A stretch of DNA of 64,000 nt, taken from NCBI GenBank assembly GCA_003402345.1, contig QFXH01000004.1:124001-188000 (forward strand), read 5' to 3'. Position numbers and translations under genes: made by a program. Position 1 is the stretch's first letter; each line of letters opens with the position of its first letter. This DNA comes from Candidatus Nitrotoga sp. MKT. GTDB taxonomy: Bacteria; Pseudomonadota; Gammaproteobacteria; Burkholderiales; Gallionellaceae. Positions 50,190 to 58,609 of this stretch are shown here, piece by piece. The notes under the pieces are model-generated. The model saw only the letters and a program-made list of their open reading frames with translations. It searched no databases and had not been told where the DNA came from.

Positions 50190-50912
50190 TCAGTTACAGT
50201 GTACCAGCGTCCCTTCATCCTGCCCCATCACTACGCGCTTCAACGCGTCATGTTTGAAGATGCTGAATACAATAATCGGCAAGCTCTGATCACGGCACAA
50301 GGTTAGTGCAGTGGCATCCATTACCTTAAGATTTTTATTAATCGCTTCATCAAAACTCAATTTCTGATAACGGATAGCAGCTGGATCCAGTTTCGGGTCA
50401 GCGGTATACACCCCGTCCACCTTAGTCGCCTTAATAACAACTTCCGCGTCCATTTCCACACCACGCAGGGCAGCGGCAGTATCAGTAGTGAAAAATGGAT
50501 TACCGGTGCCGGCAGCAAATATCACCACTTTGCCATCTTCTAAGTAGCGCAATGCTTTGCCTCGTATAAATGGTTCAGCCACTTGCTCCAGGTTGAGGGC
50601 CGACTGCACCCGACAATCCAAACCGAAGCGTTTCATGGCATCCTGCAAGGCCATCGCATTCATCACGGTAGCCAACATTCCCATATAATCGGCGGTAGCG
50701 CGATCCATCCCGGCAGCGGCAGGCGCAACGCCACGGAAAATATTGCCGCCACCAATCACCACCGCCACCTGTACACCCAACCGAACCACTTCACCAATTT
50801 CGCTAACGATACGCTCAATCACAGCACGATTAATGCCGTAATTATCATCGCCCATCAGGGCTTCCCCGGAAAGTTTGAGCAGGATGCGTTTGTATGCTGG
50901 AGCAGCTGACAT
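50190..50912 (-). CDS. pyrH: Uridylate kinase
   Basis: 240 residues from ATG 50912 ([19 protein letters not shown]), chosen because homologues begin here and it falls 4 bp after tsf; an upstream ATG would overlap tsf. Motifs include [38 protein letters not shown] and [13 protein letters not shown]. It phosphorylates UMP to UDP, feeding UDP-sugar use by the Lpx enzymes nearby. Confidence 0.97.
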   Translation of the reverse strand: MSAAPAYKRILLKLSGEALMGDDNYGINRAVIERIVSEIGEVVRLGVQVAVVIGGGNIFRGVAPAAAGMDRATADYMGMLATVMNAMALQDAMKRFGLDCRVQSALNLEQVAEPFIRGKALRYLEDGKVVIFAAGTGNPFFTTDTAAALRGVEMDAEVVIKATKVDGVYTADPKLDPAAIRYQKLSFDEAINKNLKVMDATALTLCRDQSLPIIVFSIFKHDALKRVVMGQDEGTLVHCN

Positions 50913-50916
50913 CTGC

Positions 50917-51795
50917 TTATACCTTCGCGGCGGCAGCAACTTCGGCAGCATAATCCACTACTGCTTTTTCTATACCTTCACCCACCACAAACATCTGGAA
51001 CGCATTGACCTTCAAACCATGGGTAGACAATAATTTTTCTACCAAAATATCAGTATCCTTTACGAAAGGCTGACCCAACAGAGTAACTTCGGCCAAGTAC
51101 TTGGCAATACGCCCGTCCACCATTTTTTCAACAATGTTAGCTGGCTTTCCGCTTTCCGCAGCTTGTGCGGTGTATACCTTACGTTCAGCATCAAGCAATT
51201 CCTGGGGTACTTGCTCTTTAGAAACACAAATCGGCTTGCTCGCAGCGATATGCATCGCTAAATCTTTACCCAATGAATCATCACCACCGCTAATGTCTAA
51301 AAGCACACCGATTTTACTGCCGTGCAAATAAGCCACCACCTTGCCCGTTGTGCTATAACGCACAAAACGACGCACACTGACATTCTCACCTAACTTCATA
51401 ATTAATGCCTTACGCGCATCTTCTACACTATCACCACCCGCCAATACAACTGAAGATAGAGCCTCAGCGTCACTTGGATTATTTTGTGCAATGGCTTGCG
51501 CTAAATTGCTTGCGAATGCCATGAAATTATCATTCTTTGCCATAAAATCAGTTTCGCAGTTTACTTCCACTAGCGCACCAACCTTACCATCGGCACTGAT
51601 AAAAGCACTCACCAAACCCTCAGCCGCTACACGCGAAGCCGCTTTACTAGCCTTGACACCGCTCTTAATGCGCAGCAGCTCTTCAGCAGCTTTGAAGTCG
51701 CCATCAGTTTCAACTAGCGCCTTTTTGCAATCCATCATGCCGAGACCAGTTGCCTCACGCAGATCTTTTACCATTCCTGCGGTAATTTCCGCCAT
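50917..51795 (-). CDS. tsf: Elongation factor Ts
   Basis: 292 residues from ATG 51795 ([20 protein letters not shown]), the universal EF-Ts start; a frame-open upstream ATG lies across the rpsB-tsf terminator and is not used. The N-terminal TS-N domain with [20 protein letters not shown] and the core [16 protein letters not shown] are typical. It exchanges GDP for GTP on EF-Tu. A terminator-attenuator separates it from rpsB. Confidence 0.97.
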   Translation of the reverse strand: MAEITAGMVKDLREATGLGMMDCKKALVETDGDFKAAEELLRIKSGVKASKAASRVAAEGLVSAFISADGKVGALVEVNCETDFMAKNDNFMAFASNLAQAIAQNNPSDAEALSSVVLAGGDSVEDARKALIMKLGENVSVRRFVRYSTTGKVVAYLHGSKIGVLLDISGGDDSLGKDLAMHIAASKPICVSKEQVPQELLDAERKVYTAQAAESGKPANIVEKMVDGRIAKYLAEVTLLGQPFVKDTDILVEKLLSTHGLKVNAFQMFVVGEGIEKAVVDYAAEVAAAAKV

Positions 51796-51822
51796 TTCCC
51801 ACTCCTTCAAAAAGCATAACCT

Positions 51823-51848
51823 AAAAAAAAGGGGCTCTCGCCCCTTTT
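51823..51848 (-). terminator. Rho-independent terminator/attenuator between rpsB and tsf
   Basis: Read on the minus strand, a GGGGC/GCCCC stem with a four-base loop is extended by A/T pairs and ends in eight Ts. It lies 19 bp after the rpsB stop and 28 bp before tsf, so it should reduce but not abolish tsf transcription. Confidence 0.88.
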
Positions 51849-51866
51849 GACCGATCAAAAAATTGC

Positions 51867-52592
51867 TTACGCCGCCTGTTCTTCAACCTGCGCCACAATT
51901 TCATTAAGCGCCTGTTCGCGCCCCTCTAGTACTGCGTCAGCCATCCCGCGCGCATACAGGCGTATCGCCTGACTAGAGTCGTCGTTACCCGGGATGACAT
52001 AATCCACACCTAGTGGGGTATGGTTGGTATCTACTACACCAATCACCGGGATACTCAGTTTCTGAGCTTCCACGATAGCGCCTTTTTGATAACCAACATC
52101 AATCACAAAAATCGCGGTAGGCAGACTCTGCATATTCTTAATGCCACCAAGGCTGCGATCGAGCTTTTCCAGCTCGCGTTGCATCATCAAACCCTCTTTT
52201 TTGGAAATTTTTTCCATAGCCACACTATCCAACATCAAAGCTTCTAGCTCATGTAGACGCTTAACGGATTGCTGTACTGTCTTGAAATTAGTGAGCATAC
52301 CGCCCAGCCAGCGATAATCAACAAAAGGACTACCACAACGGAAAGCCTCTTCTTTAATAATTTCACGCGCTTGGCGCTTAGTTGCAACAAACAATATCGT
52401 GCCTTTATTAGCAGCAATCTTGCGCACAAATTTCAACGCGTCGTTATACATAACAACGGTTTTTTCTAAATTGATAATATGAATTTTGTTGCGATGACCA
52501 AAAATAAACGGAGCCATTTTTGGATTCCAATAACGGGTTTGATGCCCAAAATGGACACCCGCTTCCAGCATTTGACGCATAATTACAGCCAT
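51867..52592 (-). CDS. rpsB: 30S ribosomal protein S2
   Basis: A 241-residue S2 protein opening [20 protein letters not shown], with [33 protein letters not shown] and a [20 protein letters not shown] block. It is the first gene of the minus-strand cluster with a clear promoter upstream and a leader of about 110 bases. The C-terminal tail is acidic and glutamine-rich, as usual. Confidence 0.98.
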   Translation of the reverse strand: MAVIMRQMLEAGVHFGHQTRYWNPKMAPFIFGHRNKIHIINLEKTVVMYNDALKFVRKIAANKGTILFVATKRQAREIIKEEAFRCGSPFVDYRWLGGMLTNFKTVQQSVKRLHELEALMLDSVAMEKISKKEGLMMQRELEKLDRSLGGIKNMQSLPTAIFVIDVGYQKGAIVEAQKLSIPVIGVVDTNHTPLGVDYVIPGNDDSSQAIRLYARGMADAVLEGREQALNEIVAQVEEQAA

Positions 52593-52710
52593 AATTACTC
52601 CATGTGTTAAGGGTTAAGTCTTCCACCCGTCAGATCGACCCTTGCAGGCACCCCAACATGAACGAGTGTGCGAATTTCCTGCTACTTAAAAAATCAATTG
52701 CAGGACACGC

Positions 52711-52739
52711 ATTGTAACCTAAGTGCCCAATCAACTCAA
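52711..52739 (-). promoter_or_regulatory. Sigma70 promoter of rpsB
   Basis: On the minus strand TTGAGT (52734-52739) and TACAAT (52711-52716) are separated by exactly 17 bp. Transcription would start near 52704, giving a leader of about 110 bases before rpsB, where S2 autoregulation is expected by analogy with other bacteria. Confidence 0.8.
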
Positions 52740-53159
52740 ATTACGCGGTGTTAGTACTAAATAGAAAGCCCGCTACTTTTGGGAGCACTTCTCCAAGCCT
52801 TATCGCCGTACCAATGACGGGCTTTAGCCCAGTAAAACGAACTCTATTAACTCAGCATAAAGACTATAGGCTACCGAGTAGTTACAAATACAGGACTTAC
52901 GCACCGACGCAACCATAACGAAATGATTTTTTAACGAATAATAAACATTTCTATTTTAGAAAACAGCAAAGGTTCATACTTGCTAACACCTTAGCTATAA
53001 CATTAACACTGAAAATCTGCATTCCCCTTCACTGACTGATCTCAGATTTTTTTGAGCCGGTTCAACTTCATTTTTAATCGCCCGATCTCAAAATATAGAG
53101 TCGCTCAAGACTGGCAGATCAATCGGTAGACTTGAACCGCGCTTAACGTTCAAACAAAC
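52740..53159. other. Intergenic region with a long imperfect hairpin
   Basis: No gene is supported between the rpsB promoter and the IS3 fragment. AAAGCCCG (52765-52772) and CGGGCTTT (52818-52825) enclose a 45-base interior that itself contains GGAG/CTCC. A CAGGACTTACGCA string at 52889-52901 resembles the ends of some insertion sequences, but no element body follows. The rest is AT-rich with no recognised feature. Confidence 0.4.
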
Positions 53160-53388
53160 TAGATACCCCAACTTGTGGCTCCTTTTCACACATACGACCT
53201 ATGTCAAATTCACCCCAAACTCCTGGCCACGACATTCATCGTCTTGACGCCACGGATCATTTCAAATACGACCGTAACCTTGAACTCGCCACTAAAAATT
53301 TTGCGCTTCGGTTCACTCATAAGCTACACCTCAATTACACCAAGTTACTACTTCAGTTTATTGTCTTGACTGAGGGTGTCACTTTACA
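53160..53388 (-). mobile_element. IS3-family element, 5' fragment (inverted copy)
   Basis: On the minus strand the terminal repeat (GTAAAGTGACACCCTCAGTC) ends near 53388. It is followed by TAACTTGGTGTAATTGAGG and an orfA start at 53320 reading MSEPKRKIFSGEFKVTVVFE, then MIRGVKTMNVVARSLG, with a stop at 53210-53212. Weaker homology to the intact-frame continuation extends to about 53160. About 230 bp of the left end remains; orfB and the right end are gone. It is a second, inverted copy of the element at 54239-55590. Confidence 0.85.
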
Positions 53389-53497
53389 TAGACTTCGGCA
53401 TCTTTAGTTTTGACAACCTTGCTGCTATACAGCTAAAGTTGCCTATGCTTACTCTATAAAATATTTTTTATGCTTAAATTATCAAACGGGAAAAATT

Positions 53498-53851
53498 ATG
53501 CTCACCACCGATGTTAATAAAAAAACTTATGAAACCGACAAAGAAGGTTATCTCGTCAATTTTGACGACTGGAACATAGACATCGCGAAACTCATTGCAC
53601 AAGCCGAAGAATTGGAAATGACCGATCTCCACTGGGAGATTATCAATTTTTTGCGCGCTTACTACAAACAACATCAAAGCGCTCCAAATATTCGTGAACT
53701 AACCCAAGCCGTCAGCGAGGAATTAGGTGACGAAAAAGGCAAAAGTCCATACCTGTACGATCTGTTCCCTTCAGGACCTGCGGAACAAGGATGTAAGATC
53801 GCAGGGTTACCCAAGCTTTTTGTAGATCCTAATGCACACACAGTTATTTAA
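53498..53851 (+). CDS. tusE: TusE/DsrC/DsvC-family sulfur relay protein, atypical C-terminus
   Basis: A 117-residue protein with the family features: YETDKEGYLVNFDDWNIDIA, LHWEIINFLRAYYKQHQSAP and GDEKGKSPYLYDLFPSGPAEQ, then GCKIAGLPK. Family members carry sulfur as a persulfide on a penultimate cysteine. Here Cys99 of the QxxCKIAGLPK arm is present, but the last residues read LFVDPNAHTVI with no terminal cysteine. One extra base near 53813 would give a shorter end containing Cys, so a frameshift is possible. IS remnants flank the gene on both sides. Confidence 0.82.
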   Translation: MLTTDVNKKTYETDKEGYLVNFDDWNIDIAKLIAQAEELEMTDLHWEIINFLRAYYKQHQSAPNIRELTQAVSEELGDEKGKSPYLYDLFPSGPAEQGCKIAGLPKLFVDPNAHTVI

Positions 53852-54304
53852 GATTAAGTTCTTCTATTTACCTAATTCTTAAGACCTTAAGAGTTTTATA
53901 TAGCAGGCATTCCTAAAAAACACTCAAAAAAATTAATTCGTTTTTTCAAAAGATTTCCCCAATTATTTTAAAATTTTTGTTCTGGATTTAGGCGGATGAC
54001 GGATTTAAGCTCCAAGAAATCTCATCCGACTATTCTTACATGTAAGTTAGCGGGTCTGCTCTCTTAGATAAATACGGCGCAGCAGTCCATTCGTATTTTC
54101 GTTCAAACTTCGTTGCCATTTACTATGTAAGTCGCAGAAATAAACCGCCATCCCAGTTCGTTCAGCTGCATGTATTTCCTCATCTCGCGTCCCTGATCGT
54201 AGGTGAAGGTCTTGCGTAGTTCTGGCGGAATTACACTGTATAGTGGACTCCAATTTTCAGACAATAAATTAAGGTGGTAACTTGGTGTAATTGAGGAGTG
54301 GCTT

Positions 54305-54596
54305 ATAAGTGAAGCGAAACGCAAGACATTTACAGATGATTTCAAGACCAAGGTCGCCCTCGAAGCGATCCGTGGCATCAAAACGGTGAACGTTGTGGCC
54401 AGGAGTTTGGGGTGCATCCGACGCAAGTCGGGTTGTGGAAGAAGGAGCTGCAAGAGCAGGCACCCAGCCTGTTTGATACCAAGCGCGGGCCGAAGCCTGC
54501 CGACCCGTCTGCCAGTCCGGAACGGCTGTATTCCGAGATTGGCCGACTGAAGATGGAGCTGGATTAGCTCAAAAAAAGTCAGGGATCAGCGAGTAG
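54305..54596 (+). pseudogene. IS3 orfA, inactivated
   Basis: The helix-turn-helix protein frame SEAKRKTFTDDFKTKVALEA, then IRGIKTVNVVARSLG is followed, one frame back, by VHPTQVGLWKKELQEQAPSL and LYSEIGRLKMELD. Lesions: the start ATG is ATA (54305-54307), the frame breaks at a GGGG run (54409-54412), a TAG replaces the expected Trp codon at 54565-54567, and the A-run before the orfA/orfB frameshift is seven rather than eight bases long. Confidence 0.85.
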
Positions 54597-55497
54597 AAAA
54601 GCGCAAGCAATGGGTCAGCACCGTCGAACCACTGGCGCTGACCCGGCAAGGCGAACTGGCAGGTGTCAACCGCTCCACGGTCTATGCGCCGCAAATGGCG
54701 GCAAAACCAGATGCGCAGGAATTGACGTTACTGGCGCTGATTGATGCCGAATACACCCGACATTCGTTTTACGGCAGCCGCAAGATCAAGATTTGCCTGC
54801 GTAGCTTGGGGCACAAGATCAACTGCAAGCGGGTGCAGAGGCTGATGGGCATGATGGAGCTTGCTGGCATGGCACCGGGGCCGAATACCAGCCACCCACA
54901 CCCGCAGCACAAGGTTTATTATCCGTACCTGCCCAGAGGCGTGAATGTAATCCGCCCCAATCAGGTATAGAGTATGGACATCACGTACATCCACCTGGTA
55001 CGCGGGTTCGTGTATTTAGTGGCCGTGATTGACTGGTACTCGCGTAAAGCGCTGTCGTAGCGGTTATCGAATACGCTGGATAGTGTGTTCTGTGTGAACT
55101 GTCTGGAGCAGGCATTACAGGCATATGGAACGCCCGAGATATTCAATACCGATCAGGGCTGACAATTCACCAGCGAAGCTTTTACTGGCGTGCTGTTAAA
55201 AAAAGAAATCCCCATCAGCATGGATAGGCGTGGCAGGGCACCAGATAATATCTTTGTGGAACGGCTCTGGCGCAGGGTCAAACACGAAGACGTGTATTTG
55301 AAAGGCTATGCCACGATGCCTGAATTACTGATGGGATTGGCAGAATACTTCGTGCATTACAACATGGAAAGACCGCACCAATCACTGGGCTACGGAACAC
55401 CGGATCATGTATACCGTACCGCAAGAGGCGGCAGCGCAAGGATTGTGGACAAATACAGTGAAAAAGAAAAAGCTCATCCAGAAATAGAAAAAAAATG
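54597..55497 (+). pseudogene. IS3 orfB (transposase), inactivated
   Basis: The transposase frame runs VEKRKQWVSTVEPLALTRQG, through YTRHSFYGSRKIKICLRSLG and VERLWRRVKHEDVYLKGYAT, to a natural stop near 55497. It is interrupted by TAG at 54968-54970 and 55058-55060, both where IS3 relatives have Trp, and by TGA at 55160-55162 after FNTDQG. The DDE triad itself is intact. The last 100 codons remain open. Confidence 0.85.
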
Positions 55498-55680
55498 AAA
55501 CCGAAAACCGGGGCAGCGTCGTTCCGCTGCATAAGGAAGGTTACCCTCTTAAACTCGATGCATTATTGTCTTGACGAAGGGGGCCACTTTACTGAGCGCT
55601 TCACTGAAACCGTCCAAAGCCAATTGCGCCGTGCCTGTTGAAATGGAACTCTTTCATGTGGGGAAATTCTGGGCTGAAAT

Positions 55681-55704
55681 CGTTAGAAAAAAATTTTTCT
55701 AACG
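55681..55704. repeat. Short perfect AT-rich palindrome
   Basis: Two 11-bp arms (CGTTAGAAAAA and its exact complement) flank two bases. It lies about 40 bp downstream of the mobA stop. There is no following T-run beyond the stem, so a standard terminator is doubtful. Confidence 0.5.
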
Positions 55705-55744
55705 CGTCAACGATCGCAAACAATGTTAGAGAACAATTACATCC

Positions 55745-56395
55745 TTATGCGTGGACATTTATTGCAATCTGGTTAGCACGTGCCAAATCATCTAGCGTAT
55801 TAATATTAGTAAATGCAATTGCATCATCTAATACTGCCTCGCTCAAATGTAAAGTTTCTAACCAACTATTTACTTTACGCCCGCCTAAATTTAAATAAGC
55901 ATCAAGTTTGGGCAGCACGCTCTTATGATAGAGGGCAATAGTAGGCTGCCGCTTCCCCGCAACGACTGCTACCGATGCCTCCAACGTAGTTATCGTACTA
56001 ACTGCTTTATATAAACGAACAATCAAATCGTCCGGCAGAAATGGGGTGTCACAAGGAACACTCGCAACCCAATCATGACGTGCAAGTCGTAGAGCGGACT
56101 GTAATCCGGCAAGCGGCCCTACCCAATTCGGGGTTTGATCGGCAATAACAGGGTAGCCAAAGCACAAATAATCATCATGCACACCATTCGCATTAATCAA
56201 AACCTCTTCACTTTGGCGGCTGACAGAATCTGATACCCAGTCAATTAACGCTCGTCCATGCAAAAGTTGTAGACCCTTTGCTCCGCCGATACGAGTACCC
56301 AATCCTCCAGCCAGAATTACAGTGGTTATTGCAGGCCGCGCTGGTTCGAGAAGATCCTCAAATTCAACTTGAGTAACTCTCATAATATATTGCAA
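55745..56395 (-). CDS. mobA: Molybdenum cofactor guanylyltransferase MobA
   Basis: A 216-residue nucleotidyltransferase with the signature VILAGGLGTRIGGAKGLQLL, the metal-binding VPCDTPFLPDDL and a C-terminal INTLDDLARA. It attaches GMP to molybdopterin to form the bis-MGD cofactor in the cytoplasm. The N-terminal 22 residues before the signature are longer than usual, so the true start may be a few codons later. It stands alone; no other moa or moe gene is in the window. Confidence 0.92.
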   Translation of the reverse strand: MQYIMRVTQVEFEDLLEPARPAITTVILAGGLGTRIGGAKGLQLLHGRALIDWVSDSVSRQSEEVLINANGVHDDYLCFGYPVIADQTPNWVGPLAGLQSALRLARHDWVASVPCDTPFLPDDLIVRLYKAVSTITTLEASVAVVAGKRQPTIALYHKSVLPKLDAYLNLGGRKVNSWLETLHLSEAVLDDAIAFTNINTLDDLARANQIAINVHA

Positions 56396-56449
56396 CTCAG
56401 TGCGAATGGCATAAACTGTGTTTACTAAACAAGACGAATAGTTTTTGGG

Positions 56450-57187
56450 CTACGCTTTGTTCACATTGAATGATTTAATATACTCTTGAGTTTCAGCTGT
56501 AGTCGTTTCCTCAGCAAGTAACCCATATTTATTTTTAACCATGATATCTGCACCATGTTCAATTAAAGCTTTTGCTGTCTCTACATTATTAGCGCAATGT
56601 AGCGCAGTGTTTCCTTTTTTATACATCCCTCCTCTTGACAACGTACCTCCCCGCGCAAGTTGAATATTAGGATCGGCACCCGCAACCAATAAACGCTGGG
56701 CAACTTTCGGATGATTAACCCACAAATGTAAAGGGGTGAAACTATCTTTATCTTTTAAATTAAAACTAGCACCGCAATCAATTAAAAAAATGGCAATATT
56801 GGGATCATCAACTTCGAATAATGGAGTACGATTGTTGTTATCCATAATATTAAGGTCAGCCCCACTATCAATTAGCAATTTGGCCGCGTCTATGCTGGCA
56901 ACATAATGCAAAGGCGTTTTACCTAGAAAATCACGGATATTTAAATCTGCCCCTTGTTTAATAGCACGTTCCATTTCCTCTAAATTATTGTCCCATGTCG
57001 CTACCATTAGAGCATCATTATCTTTTGCCGCTAAAAGCGCATTATTATCCTCAGCACGAACAATATTAGCCGCTTTTTTTGCAGCAATTGCACCTGCATC
57101 TTCTTCTAATAAAAATGCTTTAGCTTTCCCAAAGAGAGGATTATTTTCATCTGCTAATTTTTGTACTACTTTCGGCAATATCGCCAT
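56450..57187 (-). CDS. Ankyrin-repeat protein
   Basis: A 245-residue protein without signal peptide or membrane segment. A helical N-terminus (about 1-60) is followed by about five ankyrin repeats (about 60-230). These are marked by the recurring turn GADLNIRDFLGKTPLHYVAS, then GADLNIMDNNNRTPLFEVDD, GASFNLKDKDSFTPLHLWVN and GNTALHCANNVETAKALIE. Ankyrin repeats bind other proteins; no partner is evident. The gene and its surroundings are more AT-rich than neighbouring genes by eye, and it sits beside an IS graveyard, so it may be acquired. Confidence 0.85.
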   Translation of the reverse strand: MAILPKVVQKLADENNPLFGKAKAFLLEEDAGAIAAKKAANIVRAEDNNALLAAKDNDALMVATWDNNLEEMERAIKQGADLNIRDFLGKTPLHYVASIDAAKLLIDSGADLNIMDNNNRTPLFEVDDPNIAIFLIDCGASFNLKDKDSFTPLHLWVNHPKVAQRLLVAGADPNIQLARGGTLSRGGMYKKGNTALHCANNVETAKALIEHGADIMVKNKYGLLAEETTTAETQEYIKSFNVNKA

Positions 57188-57667
57188 GAAAAAACCTCCT
57201 GATGAATATTGTTAACTAACAAAGACAATCACCCGGTGAACAGCATGCTTTGCATAATTTAATACGCATTCGTTTAGTATTCTTGCAAGCATCAGAAAAA
57301 ATATTATCTATTATGAATTTTTTAACCATATGCTTTGCACCAGAAGTAATTTATTATTATCTACCCCCCAATTTTTAAAGTAAATATCCAGGATAGCCAT
57401 CTTCAGGCGCATAGTAAGTCTCTTTGTGTGATCCCACAATTACATAGAGGGAATCTCGATAACCCCTTTTTCATAAAGCCATTTAGTAAAACTCTTCCAT
57501 CTAAATTTGAATCCTACCCCATACCACAGCATGCCGATCAAATGGGCTTAAGAATAATCATCTGCGGCAGTTCAACATGCCCGCAAACCGATAACGCAGA
57601 GATTCCATTTCCAGAACTCCTACGTAAAATACGCTACTTTAAAAAAATCAAAATTACAATTAATAAA
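57188..57667. other. Gene-poor AT-rich stretch with a possible decayed reading frame
   Basis: No gene is clearly supported. On the minus strand two overlapping frames could be pieces of one decayed protein. The first (57547 down to 57440) reads MLWYGVGFKFRWKSFTKWLY. After a shift near 57460 the second reads RDSLYVIVGSHKETYYAPED and ends at 57375. A 97-codon plus-strand frame at 57428-57721 overlaps the end of rluC and has no recognisable motif. Confidence 0.3.
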
Positions 57668-58609
57668 CTACAAACATCCCCCATCCAATTTATTCATAAA
57701 TTCTTGCAATTCTTTTGGTAATGGTGCGCTTAATTGTATAACCTCAGCCGTCAACGGATGAGTGAAGGTAATACTGTACGCATGTAAAAACATGCGCTTT
57801 AAGCGCTGTTTTATCAACTCCTTGTTTCGTGCAAAATCGCCATACTTATCATCGCCCGCTATGGGAAAGCCCAGATGAGAAAGATGCACACGAATTTGGT
57901 GAGTGCGTCCAGTTTTAAGCTGAGCTTCAAGCAAACTGAATTCAGGCCAATTTTTTTGCAGGGTAAAGATAGTATGCGAAGCTTGTCCATCTTCGCGCAC
58001 CATTACGCGTTTTTCTCCATTTTGAGTATTAAATTTGTGCAATGGTAATTTAACGTGCTGTTTCATATTCCGCCACTTGCCTAATACTAAGCACAGGTAT
58101 CGCTTATCATTTTTTCCATTGCGCATCTGCTCGTGCAGATTAATCAAAGCAGAGCGCTTCTTCGCCAATAGCAGCACGCCCGAAGTTTCACGGTCCAGGC
58201 GATGAACCAGTTCCAGAAATTTGGCTTGCGGACGAGCACTACGCAATTGCTCAATAATACCGAAACTAACCCCACTTCCGCCATGTACCGCCACTCCAGA
58301 TGGCTTGTCAATCACCAACAGCGCCTCGTCTTCATACAAAATAGGAAATTCAAATCCTGGAACATAGTCACGATTTTGTGCTTCAGCAACCCGCACTGGC
58401 GGAATACGCACATGATCGCCCAGTTGCAGACGATAAGTTTGATCCACGCGTTTCGTATTCACGCGCACTTCACCGCTGCGCAGAATACGATAAATATGAC
58501 TCTTGGGAACCCCCTTAAGATATTTACATAGAAAATTATCAATGCGCTGATCGCAGCTACCCTCGTCAATCTTGATCCAGGTTACAGATTCTTTGCGTAA
58601 ATTATTCAT
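57668..58609 (-). CDS. rluC: 23S rRNA pseudouridine synthase RluC
   Basis: 313 residues from ATG 58609 (MNNLRKESVTWIKIDEGSCD), preferred over an open extension 40 codons longer. It has an N-terminal S4 RNA-binding domain (QRIDNFLCKYLKGVPKSHIY), the RluA-family catalytic aspartate in LVHRLDRETSGVLLLAKK, and LKTGRTHQIRVHLSHLGFPI. It modifies 23S rRNA uridines and is divergent from rne, the usual arrangement in proteobacteria. Confidence 0.95.
   Translation of the reverse strand: MNNLRKESVTWIKIDEGSCDQRIDNFLCKYLKGVPKSHIYRILRSGEVRVNTKRVDQTYRLQLGDHVRIPPVRVAEAQNRDYVPGFEFPILYEDEALLVIDKPSGVAVHGGSGVSFGIIEQLRSARPQAKFLELVHRLDRETSGVLLLAKKRSALINLHEQMRNGKNDKRYLCLVLGKWRNMKQHVKLPLHKFNTQNGEKRVMVREDGQASHTIFTLQKNWPEFSLLEAQLKTGRTHQIRVHLSHLGFPIAGDDKYGDFARNKELIKQRLKRMFLHAYSITFTHPLTAEVIQLSAPLPKELQEFMNKLDGGCL

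Larger units (their letters stand above)
54239..55590 (+). mobile_element. Degenerate IS3-family element inserted in an IS30 transposase gene
   Basis: About 1,352 bp with related ends: TATAGTGGACTCC at the left and, in reverse complement, AAAGTGGCCCCC at the right, each followed by a CAGACAATAA or CAAGACAATAA block. ACTG stands at 54235-54238 and again at 55591-55594, a 4-bp target duplication. It carries a broken orfA (about 54305-54596) and a broken orfB (about 54570-55497). The orfB product shows the DDE residues in MDITYI, FNTDQG and FVERLWRRVKHE. It cannot make transposase without suppression. Confidence 0.88.
54047..55655 (-). pseudogene. IS30-family transposase remnant, split by an IS3 insertion
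   Basis: Two minus-strand pieces join into one IS30-type reading frame. Right of the IS3 element (55595-55655) the frame reads TGTAQLALDGFSEALS. Left of it (54157-54240) it continues VIPPELRKTFTYDQGREMRK, then shifts frame near 54155 and resumes (54047-54151) as MAVYFCDLHSKWQRSLNENT, then NGLLRRIY. These are the DDE-domain motifs of IS30 transposases. The N-terminal half and both ends are missing. The gene was already a transposase when IS3 landed in it. Confidence 0.8.

Noticed and set aside
52889-52901. CAGGACTTACGCA as the end of an insertion sequence
   Set aside because: Only one short end-like string is present, with no partner repeat or transposase next to it.
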